DNA from: Pisaster brevispinus
Taxonomy: Eukaryota > Echinodermata > Asteroidea > Forcipulatida > Asteriidae
Length of the DNA: 64,000 bases
Assembly: GCA_023634235.1 (NCBI GenBank)
Contig: JAMKCF010000007.1
Location: 17,304,592 to 17,368,591, forward strand
Direction of reading: 5' to 3'
Shown here: positions 46,000-56,209 of the stretch, piece by piece
Numbering within the stretch: position 1 is the first letter of the stretch
Layout: each line of letters begins with the position of its first letter
The notes under the pieces: model-generated
What the model was told of the DNA's origin: nothing
Databases searched by the model: none
Seen by the model: the letters and a program-made list of their open reading frames with translations, nothing else
Position numbers and translations under genes: made by a program

Positions 46000-48900
46000 A
46001 GATCCACAAGTAGGGAGTAAAGTATAAAAGTATGTAGGAGCAGTATGCGATGTTTATATACAGAGGGTGACTTTGCAATTAAAGTTGTACGACTTATTTA
46101 GACTTTGAAAACCTAATGTATTAGACATGTATCGATGAAGGGCTGTAATGGCGACTATGAAAAGACCAATACCCGATGTAATAAGGGAACCACAAGAGCC
46201 GAATAAGTTGGGCTAAGAAACATCATATTTGGCAAAGTAGACTGATGCCATTTGTTGAGTTGTAATAAGCGGTATTTATGACTGTGGTTACAATATTCCG
46301 AAAAGAGTTGCTATACATTTTGCAACATTTTACTAAAATGTATCTTTTAAGAGTATTCCTAATTTTTCAAAGCATGACCCAGATGCAGCTTGAAGGCTAA
46401 TGACAACCGAGGACAGATGGACTTTGATTGTTCAGCTCTCCCTCCATATAGCCTAATTTGAAAAACCGTAACGCTTAGGCGTTGTACTTGGTGGATTTTT
46501 TTCCTCATGAAAATGCCCTTCGCTATAATTGCAACGGGGCTGGAACGCGGTTTCTACATAATTCAACTTTAATACAAGATGGGTATGATACAAAGGATAT
46601 CGAAAAAAAAATACAGAAGTCTGCCCAACCTCCACTGGCAGATTTTTTCTTTTATCGACCCCCACACTTTTTTCAACTCAAGATTTCAAGTTTCCCCCTT
46701 TTCTCTTGAAATCGATGTTCTTTACTCCTTAGATCTTTTAGACTGTATCAGCTGTGGATAGCAAGGCTTCATTCTCATGAAACAAAGGAAAAGAAAACCT
46801 ACTCAGTGTATGTGTCAGGATCTTTTATAGAATCCAAATTTAGAATGTAACGTGGTGTAGAGAAATTATTTTAACATATGCCACGTAGTGTTTGAATGTA
46901 TGTCTGTCCAGTTGAAAACAGCTTACCACTAAAAAAAGAACCAACAAACAAACAAAAAAAATGAACAAACACCCCGACCAACAAACAAACAGCTTATATA
47001 TACCTAAATAATATACGGCCTTTCTTTTTCAATCGCACATTTATTTATTACTGCTCACAATAAGATTACTAAAACATTTATGAAATGTATCCGCAATATA
47101 TAATGCCTGATGGAAATGTGATTGATTACAAATGAAACTTAAACCCTGGCCGGTTATACTCAAAAACAGAATCAGACATCATGTTCATTTGATTGAATAG
47201 TGTCTCATTAATATAGGGATCCGGAATCAAGTATGACACATTTTACAAAATGTAAGAGACCATGCTCTAAAGCAAACGGTGAAAATATTATAGCGCTATT
47301 GTTCTTGAAAGCAACATCGACGATATTTTGAATGGTATAAACTTAGAAGAGATCTAAACGATCTAGAAGGGGATTTGATCTGAATATTTTGTCATGTCAA
47401 AACCACGTTCTACAGTTATGAGTTACGTTCACAGTTTGGCTTAGAACTTTAATTGTAAAACCACATCCTGATTTGCTGCATAATCAAAACCATATATGCA
47501 TTACTGTTAGATGTGTTATTTCAACAACTGATCGTTTTCTACTCGATTTGAACGTTGTTCAGTTCTTACTTTACATAATAATTATAAACCACCCTGAGTT
47601 GCTGCTTGATCAGACTTTTCTCAATTAATGACAATTTTAAGTTATTATATGGGCATTCACTGAAGAGACGTGTATCCCGATTCATGATGTATTGTACATT
47701 ACATTTTGTATATCAAACGTCAGCGGGCAAGTCTATCTATCTATCTATCTATCAATCTATTCTGTTGCCCTGCCTATACAGAAATAATGTTAGCGTCAGC
47801 ATGATCTTGTGACATTTAACTCATGAATATGTTAATTAACCAACGTTTAAGCTTTTAAACAAATTAGTGTAAAAGTTTAACCTCATTAAGACACGGGAGG
47901 CCACTGGATTGATCTGCGCAACCAAGTTTAGTACTGCAGATTTAACAGTTTGAATTGAAGCACATTTTCAATTGCGGATATTTGAAAGCGTTTTGTTCTA
48001 ACGCTGTTTAACGACCATCTTTTTGTGAAAACACTGACTTCTAAATTTAATTAAGTAAGACTTTCTTATTTGAACTTTAAGCTTAAGTTATACAAGCGCT
48101 TTACTCTTCATGATTGAGGAATAGGTAACTGTAAACCTTAAATTTTACAGTTAGTTCCCCCTCTGGTCTATCACTTGATATAAACCACTCTGCTCTCTAA
48201 AATTCCTGGCAAGCTATTGTGTACACTCTATTAGTGTTTACAAATATCAACAAAGCTGTTGACTATAGAAGATTATGATATAATTTTACCAATCACATTA
48301 CTATAAAACATCCGACCAGTTTCTTTATCAGTTTGTAATTATCCGTATTCAAGGGCTGTACAACATTTTGAATAAGAACCTGGAAATTATTACCAACGAG
48401 AAGACTATATACGTCTGTACCGCTTGTAATTTAAGAGAAGTACGAAGTAGTCAGTGTTTCCACAAACCTGAGAACAAAGATGTACATTGAAATATATACT
48501 TTGCTGTATAGATTTGTTCTTTGGAAACTAGGTCTTGCTTTATTCTACTGCCGCAGAGTAGAAATTCGGAAAATCAGGAGACTACATGACATGTAGTACA
48601 TGTAGTACATGTACTTCGTTCTGAAATGAACTGTCCTGCTTATTATGGGCTTCTCGTTGTTAACAAATCTACAAACTACACAGTAGTTGTACACTTAGCG
48701 TTATCGCAAACCGAATATACAATGATACCTCGCCATGTTCAATTGAATTAAACAAACAACGCCTAATATCATAATGGCATTCTATAAAATAAGAACCCTA
48801 CCATTGTTACAACGTTGTACTTGAAGTGCAGTCTTTTATGAAACCGTTCAATGTTAATGATTGCTATTGTTTAGGGCCTTATTATTTCGTCAGAATATTA

Positions 48901-49440
48901 TTGCGTCAAGATAGCATGAACAAGATGAAACATTTTGTTGCATTTTTTTCTCAAATATGGATTATAGGCCTAATGATTAAACAAGAGTTGGGTAAAATAT
49001 TGCGAAAGTCTACTTTGACGGTGTCACTGACTCGGAATAAGAACGTTGTACATTCCCTTCAATCGGAGTTAGGCCTACACTAAAACGAAACCATCTACCC
49101 TATAATTATGGGGGGTTTTCTACCGAGCACAAACTCAACAATTAATTAATCCAATAATAATCATTAAATATCAAGAGAAGCTGAACATTCAGAAATCTTC
49201 TAAAACCAGGTAATTCATCAGATTATAAATCTGAATCTTCTTGGAACCTTGTACGTCACATTAACAAGGCAATTTTTGTTTTTGTTAACGGTTCTTTTGG
49301 AATTGTCACGGAGGTATGAATTATTATTTTGTAATGCATCCATCATTAAAGCTTACACTGATTGCTTGAAAACAACGTGAGTGTAAGCCAAGTTGATTAA
49401 AGCCTTACCAGGGTAGGTAACCAGGCTATTATTCCCAAAA
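46000..49440. other. long non-coding stretch, possibly intron
   Basis: No exon with protein similarity. Simple repeats only: A/C-rich 'caaacaaaca' words near 46940-46990 and a TCTA run at 47732-47760. If the exon at 45869 is real, this could be its first intron. Confidence 0.4.
47732..47760. repeat. (TCTA)n microsatellite
   Basis: About seven TCTA units with one interruption. Confidence 0.9.
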
Positions 49441-49442
49441 AA

Positions 49443-49475
49443 TTGTTTGTTTGTTTGTTTGTTTGTTTGTTTTTT
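49443..49475. repeat. (TTTG)n microsatellite
   Basis: Seven TTTG units ending in a T-run. Confidence 0.9.
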
Positions 49476-49509
49476 GGCAGAGCAAGTACTCTGCATTATT
49501 TTAAGAATT

Positions 49510-50590
49510 AAATCTTATCGGTAAAACCGGATCAAGCTGTGTTTACCATTACAAATACAAATGCAGTTATTTGCGATTTTTCTAAATGCTTCATCTTCAT
49601 GTAAAAAACCCTCAAGTGAAGTTAATATATACACAAGCAAATCCTATCGATCACATAGGCAAATAACAACATTAACTTTACAAATCAAACTAAAAATTAC
49701 AGCATGAACCATTAAACCAACATCAATTTCACCTTTTAAGTGGAATCATGTTCCAATGATGTAAAACATTTTCAAACATTTTGTAAAATTCAATTCCTCA
49801 ACTATATTTTTACTCAGAAAACTTACCAAGCAAGCTGGTTTTCCCAAAACATTTGAGCAAAAATGTCTTTTTGCAACCTTTCTGGCATTTGGAGGTTTGG
49901 TCACTTAGGAACACACTTCAGCGTTTATTAATCTGAATTAGTGAAACCTGACAATTAGTCCCATTTCTTATCAGATTTCATATTCGTAAAAATCAGCCTG
50001 AAATAACTGATCCCTGCGGCGGAAAATTTAGTGGAGAAGGAAGGGTTGGAGTGTGAGGGAGAACTTTGTACAAACAATGATTTTACTCTCTATAATAACG
50101 TTTTACAAAAATGAGTTTCTTTGATGCTATAACCACATCAAGGTGTGCATTATACCATCTTAAATACGAATGCAGTTATTTGCGATTTTCTGGATTATTC
50201 ATCTTTATGTACAAAACCTTCAAGTGAAGTTACCTTATTACATGTATACACAAGCAAAACAGTCAATTGTATTTACCAATCAAAATAAAATTATACCATG
50301 AATTATTAAATTACAAATACCACTTTTTTTTAAAGTAGAATTTCGTTCATGGGTTGTACAAAATTGTTAAAAAGGAGGCTATTGTTTTCATTAAGTAAAT
50401 AGTTATTACTTGTTATTTGAAATAGTGATCTGGTAATCTTGTTGGTGTTTGAAGATTTGGCCCCTTTGAACACACCTTGACGTATACTAAAATGAATCGG
50501 TAAGACTTGACAGTTGGTCCCATTTCTCCTCAGATTTATTTGTCTAACAGTTTGCCTTCACTAATGAGGTTACTTTGATTCCATGGTACC
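49510..50590. repeat. diverged tandem duplication with 609-bp offset
   Basis: 'gcagttatttgcgattt' occurs at 49563 and 50172. Similarity continues through 'cttcatgt..aaaacc.tcaagtgaagtta', 'acacaagcaaa' and, near the right end, 'tgaca(a/g)tt(a/g)gtcccatttct'. Two old copies of about 600 bp, non-coding. Confidence 0.75.
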
Positions 50591-51042
50591 ATATTTACAA
50601 GTTATGGTTACTTAATTTGAACAAGCTCGTTGTACATTCCCTGTAATATAGTTGATAAGAAAAACACAAACATATTTATTACCACCAGCCACACACAACT
50701 AATTCTTCCACCAACAAGCATATTAAATCTTATACAGAAAACGCAATATACAAAGGTCATCTTACTGATACAATTTTGTAAAAGTGACGCTTTTTGAATG
50801 CACGGTGTTCACATAATTCAATTGTGATTTTTCATATTTTCATTTCTATCGTCAACAAAATTAATAAATGTGAAAACAAGTTTAATGCTCGATGCCACAA
50901 ATTTGAAAGCTGATAAGATGTCGTTTTAGTTGAACAACATTTTCATTAAAAAAACCAATTTGAATGTGATGGGGCTACCATATAGATAAGAGAGCTATCA
51001 ATATAATGAATTTATAACAAAGGCAGCCCCCAGATGAGCTGC

Positions 51043-51184
51043 CGCTGCGTTTTAGTAAGTCGCTGCGGCGTTTTAGTAAGTCGCTGCGGCGTTTTAGTAA
51101 GTCCCTGCGGCGTTTTAACAAGTCACCACTTCGTTGAAGTAGGTCGCCAGGGCGTTTTAGTAAGTCGCCGGGGTGTTTTATTAA
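51043..51184. repeat. 21-bp minisatellite, six to seven copies
   Basis: The unit cgctgcggcgttttagtaagt repeats at 51061, 51082, 51103, 51124, 51145 and 51166 with increasing divergence to the right. It lies about 390 bp beyond the stop codon of the minus-strand F5/8C gene and contains one AATAAA (minus strand, near 51177), so it may be in or just past that gene's 3' UTR. Confidence 0.88.
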
Positions 51185-51571
51185 TACAATAGTACCATGG
51201 GGTTAGCGTGTAAGTTTGTCTGCACTCCTGATGCAATTAATCATGTCTTCAAGTTGATTTGACGGGTTTGCGTTCGACTTTGTTTTTTGAGTCCAAGGCT
51301 CTAACCTGATATTTCAGAGAATCTGAAAAAAGATTATGTTCGCCCAAAATAGTTGAACATGCTTATTATAAAATGGACAGTTGAAATCAGTACTAAGCGT
51401 GGGAGTTTTTCCTGATGGTGTCATTCAGTGTTAAAATCTTCCCCGCACCACACAAACATCATATACGATTTTCTATTAAAATAATATTTGTTATTGAGGG
51501 TGCTTCTTTTTATCTTAAAGACTAAATTAAATAGATTAATTATAGGTATGTAAGTCTTGCCATTGTTGTAT

Positions 51572-51715
51572 TTACTTGCAGCTGATGAATTCCAAGCGCA
51601 TGCATGGATTAACTCCTCTTTGCGAAAGGGGTTTCAGGCGGATGAATCTTGATCGGACCATTCTCTGTGCTGTGGTCTGGACAAAGACCCAATCACTTTC
51701 TTCAGCTCTAAGGTA
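51572..51715 (-). CDS. exon: end of F5/8C domain and stop
   Basis: 144 nt after the acceptor tgtaaaatccag, phase 0, ending in TAA. Encodes YLRAEESDWVFVQTTAQRMV, RSRFIRLKPLS and MRLEFISCK. The RFIRLxP and MRLEFxxC motifs close the discoidin fold, with the final Cys pairing with the first one in this family. Confidence 0.85.
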   Translation of the reverse strand, partial: YLRAEESDWVFVQTTAQRMVRSRFIRLKPLSQRGVNPCMRLEFISCK

Positions 51716-54064
51716 CTGGATTTTACAAAAAAAAGTTTTTGTTGTAAATAATTCACAACGTTATCAAATCAGTATTTTGTACATAAAATCAAACAATCTT
51801 TTGTTGTAGACAGCACAGCCTTTTCTTTTTCTCTGTATTTCGACGTAAGTTGATAGAAAAAACATTGCGACCCTCATTTGGTAGCCAAACATAATTGTTC
51901 ATTATGTTGTACACATGGCGCGGGACATTTAGCACCCAAGACATGTCAACTTATTCTTACACTTCGCTGAATGACACATCCGTTGAAAAGTTGGTTTCTT
52001 CTTGTTTCAGAAACGTTACCCACATAAACCAAAATATTAAAATGTTTTAGTTGAGTAAAATGTATGACTTAATCAGCGCGAGAATCAGTGGCGCTATTGC
52101 TTTGCCGGATTGGAGGGGGGGGGGGTCAGGAGGTGACTTCTGGTGGAGCAACAAGCCATACTCGTAGAAATATGAACATGTACTGACCCTTTTTTTTACC
52201 TCACAGTGGATACTCCTCTCAGTCCTCGGATGATCAGCTTCTACATGTTTATCATTATCACTCAGTGGCAAAAAACGTGGATTAATATTATGTTGGATGT
52301 CGGGGAACGCCTTATTTGCTGGACAAGCAACAACTAAATGGGAGTATTATGAGGTCACATGTTGAACCTTGTTTCGGATTGCCGCGGGCCTCAACATATT
52401 TACCAATGTATGAACTTGACAATCCCACCTTGAACTGGAGGAACGGGAACATCGGTACATACTAATAACCAACAACAAGCGCGTTTTTTTTTTACACTTA
52501 AAGCAAACGACACAAAACGCTACATTTTATTATTACCTTTTTTGTTCCGTCGTTTTCCTTCATACCCATCCATGTGTTTCCATCACTGCTATACGTCAGC
52601 TCAAAGAACAACACGCGGTCGGCTGATAGGTAGCGGTTCTGAATAATCAGGGCATAGATGTCCACAGTGTGTCCGAAGTCCACTTGAATCCATGTCTCAG
52701 TTGGTGCTATCCCACACCAGGAACCTGTTTGAACCATTAAAAATCGAGTTTTTACTGAAGCAGTTTGTACCTGACAACTACACATAAAAACTCCCAAGTC
52801 AGAACTGGGAGTCGTAAAAGTCGTAAAAATGGATTTACTTGCCATTGGCATTAAACCTAGCTAGTGATGTTCCGTAGTTTGCGTAGTCGTCGTTCAAGAC
52901 GTTCTTTGCAGTAATCTGATGGTCGGCGATGGCGCCGCTTTCCATACCGAGGCGAAACATGCTGCAAACTGGATTTATAAAAATATGAAGAAAACAAAAT
53001 TGAAACAAAAAACCAACGACAACAAAAACACCAAAATAGCAAAACTGAAAAAGAAAAACAAAATCAATTTGAACTTCCAACCAAACCACTGGTTCTGAGT
53101 TACTGGCGCTGATCTGGACGTGGTTTTTACGCGCTTTATTTTGTAAAGACTTTGATGACAGAAGCTGCCTTGCTAACTTACTTTCACGTTAAGTTACAAG
53201 TTTCATCAATTGGTTTAATTTTCCATCCATGAAAATAGACATGGCAGTTAATCTGCTATAGACGCACATTCAATGCGTTTGTTACGAACCCACAGAAATA
53301 AAGGAACATTGTTGGATTTTTCAACTACAAAGAAAGGTGCCTGTTTTAGATTTTGATTTTGTTTATTTCAGTACCTATTAATTTTGTTACAAACCTGTGA
53401 CATTGGCTAGGAATGTACATTGTCCAAGGTTACCAGCAGCATCCCACACCCTACACGTGATTCTGGTGATACCCACTTTGAAGAAGTCACCTGAGAATTG
53501 CCTCCCTCCGTCATCGTTCGTGCATGTCGCTAGGTAGTACGCGTCATCTTCGTTGTCAAACGCATATCTTGACTCCACCCACTGAAGAATAGTACTAGCT
53601 GAGCTGTCGTTGACTAAGCCGAACACCATTTTGGGACATTTCATTCTAGGACCTACAGTATCAACTGTTGTATGAAGTATAGAAGTTTTGAACATAATTT
53701 TTGTCAACATATATTCTTACGATGTCCTACAAATTGATATTGAGAATGATCTTTTGTTTTGCAAAAAGGTTACTGATCTGACGTGATCTTTATATTATTT
53801 GTTTTAAACCGACGGAACCTGTTTAATATGTGACTTTGAAAACGCCTTTCAATCGAAACGAGCTTGGGATACAATAATGTTTTCAAACGTTTGGTTAAGT
53901 TCCTGTTCGCCTTCACAACACAAAAGACACTACGTACACGCAGACAATGATCTGAACAATTAAACGGTAAACTTGAACGGACAACATCAGTCGCGATTCC
54001 TACCTGGTTGTGCTGAAGTTATGTCTGGTGTTTGTGTTGAAAAGTCCTTGGAAACATTGGTGAT
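51572..54064 (-). CDS. HYR + F5/8C (discoidin) domain protein, five exons, 5' partial
   Basis: Five exons on the minus strand join in frame: 54064-54004, 53664-53395, 52968-52843, 52724-52537 and 51715-51572. The visible product is about 262 residues: a Ser/Thr/Pro linker, one HYR domain (89 residues, starting DTVGPRMKCP and ending DAAGNLGQCTFLANV), then a complete F5/8C domain of about 150 residues from Cys-Ser-Met-Phe-Arg-Leu-Gly-Met-Glu-Ser to Phe-Ile-Ser-Cys. HYR and F5/8C are extracellular modules; F5/8C domains bind carbohydrate or phospholipid, and HYR modules occur in adhesion proteins such as echinoderm hyalin. All junction phases agree (1, 1, 1, 0). The last intron but one needs a GC donor. 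The frame ends SCK-stop (TAA, 51572-51574); alternatively the 'caagtaaat' there is a donor and the gene continues. Start codon and signal peptide are not identified. Confidence 0.82.
52537..52724 (-). CDS. exon: middle of F5/8C domain
   Basis: 188 nt, acceptor ggttcaaacag, donor AAAAAG|GTAATA. Encodes GSWCGIAPTETWIQVDFGHT, then a VDIYALIIQNRY segment and ELTYSSDGNTWMGMKENDGT. The W-IQVDFG and YSSDGNTW motifs are strong family markers. Confidence 0.9.
52841..52842 (-). other. probable GC splice donor (GC-AG intron)
   Basis: The sequence at the exon end reads AATG|GCAAGT on the minus strand, an exact match to the GCAAGT form of minor GC donors. Using it gives a phase-1 join (Asn-Gly-Ser-Trp-Cys) to the exon at 52724, as the F5/8C family predicts. 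The neighbouring GT choices end in phase 2 and would break the frame. Confidence 0.65.
52843..52968 (-). CDS. exon: first part of F5/8C domain
   Basis: 126 nt starting after 'ataaatccag', joining in phase 1. Encodes CSMFRLGMESGAIADHQITA and then NVLNDDYANYGTSLARFNAN. The first Cys, the LGMESGxIxDxQITA motif and the 'ARFN' end are typical of the domain. Confidence 0.85.
53395..53664 (-). CDS. exon: HYR domain
   Basis: 270 nt, phase 1 on both sides, so a symmetrical domain exon. Acceptor catacaacag, donor ACAG|GTTTGT. Hallmarks of HYR: DTxxPxxxCP at the start, a W in the middle (LQWVES), the FxVGxTxxxCxxxDAAGNxxxCxF block at the end. Three or four Cys could form domain disulphides. Confidence 0.85.
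54004..54064 (-). CDS. exon: Ser/Thr/Pro linker upstream of HYR
   Basis: Bounded by 'atgtttatag' (acceptor) and CCAG|GTAGGA (donor). Only one frame is open and also ends in phase 1 as the next exon requires: ITNVSKDFSTQTPDITSAQP. Being short, it is the least certain exon of the gene. Confidence 0.5.
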
Positions 54065-54174
54065 CTATAAACATAATTGGAACATTTAGGTCAATTTTAT
54101 TATGAGTCCAAACATTTTATAACTCTTGGGTTCTTCAGAGAAGCTTAAATTCGTCCAACCTGTTGACAGGATTA

Positions 54175-54670
54175 GTTTTCAGAGTTAAGATCTCAGACTC
54201 GAGGAACTGGCAGCAGTGGCTGCGGCTGCTGCTAGGGATGTTGCTCTCGGCCAGTCACAGCTGCTAATTCGGAAACAGCCTGAACACCAAGAAGCCTTGT
54301 AAGCCTACATCATGTATTGCTACTGTTGGTAACAATCATTAGAATCGATGTTGTCTTTAAATCCAACCGTAGATTCCGCTTTCTAGGGTATAGGCCCAAA
54401 GTATCATAAGAAAACTTGAGTAAACAAAAGATAAAACGGGCGGCGCTTACAGACGTTTGCAGGGACTGGAAGTACGAACTTTTCGAAGTGTCAATTTCAC
54501 AACGGCCGAATGGTGTTCCCTTTCCCTATACAACCACTCAACATTGACGCACCGGTTTGTGAATGTCGTCATTTGAGTTCGGTTCCCTGCTGTGTCTTTA
54601 TCGTCTGGCTTTAAATTTATCAGAGCAATTTTGATTACAGTCTTATACGTCGAGTTATTTTTTAATTAAT
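54175..54670. other. CpG-richer segment with open frames on both strands, unassigned
   Basis: At 54195-54302 the plus strand has an Ala-rich frame (RLEELAAVAAAAARDVALGQ, ending in TAA) in unusually GC-rich sequence. At about 54466-54670 the minus strand has an open run of over 60 codons containing DDKDTAGNRT, while the plus strand has an overlapping run with several Cys. I recognise neither. They may be exons of a neighbouring gene, upstream exons of the HYR gene, or a transposon relic. Confidence 0.25.
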
Positions 54671-54707
54671 AGTAATACTATTTCCAAAGATTGTTATCCG
54701 CTCACCC

Positions 54708-54786
54708 CCTAAAAAAAAACAAAAAAACAGCAAAACAACACCAACAACAACAACAACAAAACCCCCAAAACACACACACACAAACA
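54708..54786. repeat. low-complexity A/AAC/CA tract
   Basis: 'aaaaaaaaacaaaaaaac', '(caa)n' and '(ca)n' in sequence. Confidence 0.9.
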
Positions 54787-54804
54787 CCTAGCCGTACGGA
54801 TCCG

Positions 54805-54945
54805 GTTTGTGGGGCACTGCTATTGTTGTTCTATTATTCCCTTTTCTAAAGAATTCCCTTGTGGGGGGCCTAATTGTTCCCATTGAAATTACCTTGTGGG
54901 GTCCATTGTTCCATTGTTGTCATCAGGACCCCACCAGCGTTGTCA
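54805..54945. repeat. 'cttgtgggg' repeat block, left of the retrotransposon
   Basis: 'tttgtggggc', 'ccttgtgggggg' and 'ccttgtggggtcc' at about 54808, 54857 and 54891, separated by 'attgttcc' words. Similar phrases occur at 59770-60060. Confidence 0.5.
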
Positions 54946-55244
54946 CTACGCCGGTCGGTGCCGGTCGGGCCTGCCGGCACTTGGAGTTACCCGACCGGGA
55001 CTTTGCCTTGCTAGGAGCTTTACCGACCGGCACTAAATTCGACCGAAAATGCTGAATATTTCATTATTTTGTCATCAGAAGCCAAAAGTAAATTTTCGTA
55101 TTTATGACAAAATATATCGGGTTTCGTTTTAGTATCCATTCCTGACAATTTCTGACAAATATACTCACTGATCTATAGGCCTGCGCGACTAGGGATAGAG
55201 CGACTATTAATTGTGTCCAGTCGAGTTTAATGTGGCTAGCTGCA

Positions 55245-55264
55245 ATCGTGATCGCGATCACGAT
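55245..55264. repeat. 20-bp perfect palindrome
   Basis: ATCGTGATCGCGATCACGAT is exactly self-complementary and is followed by a further 'cacgatcg'. Confidence 0.85.
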
Positions 55265-55821
55265 CACGATCGTTCATAGGTAAAACACGCACACACATAA
55301 CCACATGGTAATGGTAGCGAGTATCCACAGAGGCCCCACAACGTTCGCTCGCCCGCCTGTAGTCCACGCACGCACACAGCACATGGTGTATTGTACAGTA
55401 CAAAAGCGGGTCCAAAGTCCATCCTAACCAACATTCCGCACGCTGTGATTGGCCCGTTAAAAAATACCATATTCACAAGAAAGCTTGGCTAGCCTCCAAC
55501 TCTGTACACGTTCACGAGTCGAGTAAAGAAATCCTGCACAGTGTGGCACACGCCCGCGGATTCTGTACTATACACAGCGTTGGGTTAAGGCTATTCAAGC
55601 ATCAACAACTGTTGCCGATAGAGGGCGTTGCAGGGCAAAGTTCATTGATTTTGTTCTCCGTCGTGCGTCGTCGATCGATCGTTTTATTAACACAAAGATT
55701 TCATTGCGAAAGAAGTTCTATAAAACCAATTCTCAAATCACAAATCCATAAAAATGGATGTTGATGAAAACAGGACTATTAAGGGCAGAAAGTAGGGGAT
55801 AAGTCCAAAAACACAAATTTC

Positions 55822-55906
55822 TGTGTGTGTGTGTGTGTGTGTGTATACTAGGGGTTGGTGCGCCTTACAAGCGACCACCCAAGTGTTCTCTCTCTCTCTC
55901 TCTCTT
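55822..55906. repeat. (GT)n and (CT)n microsatellites
   Basis: A GT run at about 55822-55844 and a CT run at about 55889-55906, just upstream of the retrotransposon's probable 5' UTR. Confidence 0.9.
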
Positions 55907-56209
55907 CTGCAATTATTTTTGTCACTTGAGCTCCTATTGTGTTCAATTTTATATCTGTGGATAGGGCTTTGTACCAGGATTCTACTGGACTCTTTTTGTG
56001 CTGTGTTTTTGATTCTACATTTGCGTTTTTAATGGAAATGTTTCGCTGAGTTTTCTTCTGTATTTGGACTTCAACCATGTTTTGCCATCTACTTGTATGG
56101 ATTCTTCAATCACCACTGTTTATTGAACCTGTCCTTGGTAATTCGGGATAATCTTCTAGTGTGCCTGTTTATTGTACTGTGCTAGTTTTGGCACCTTGCT
56201 ACTGGAACA

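Noticed and set aside
52087..52130. 'cagtggcgctattg' near a G-tract, resembling a hAT terminus
   Set aside because: No matching right end or 8-bp duplication was found nearby, and similarity to the 17.3-kb element stops after a few bases.
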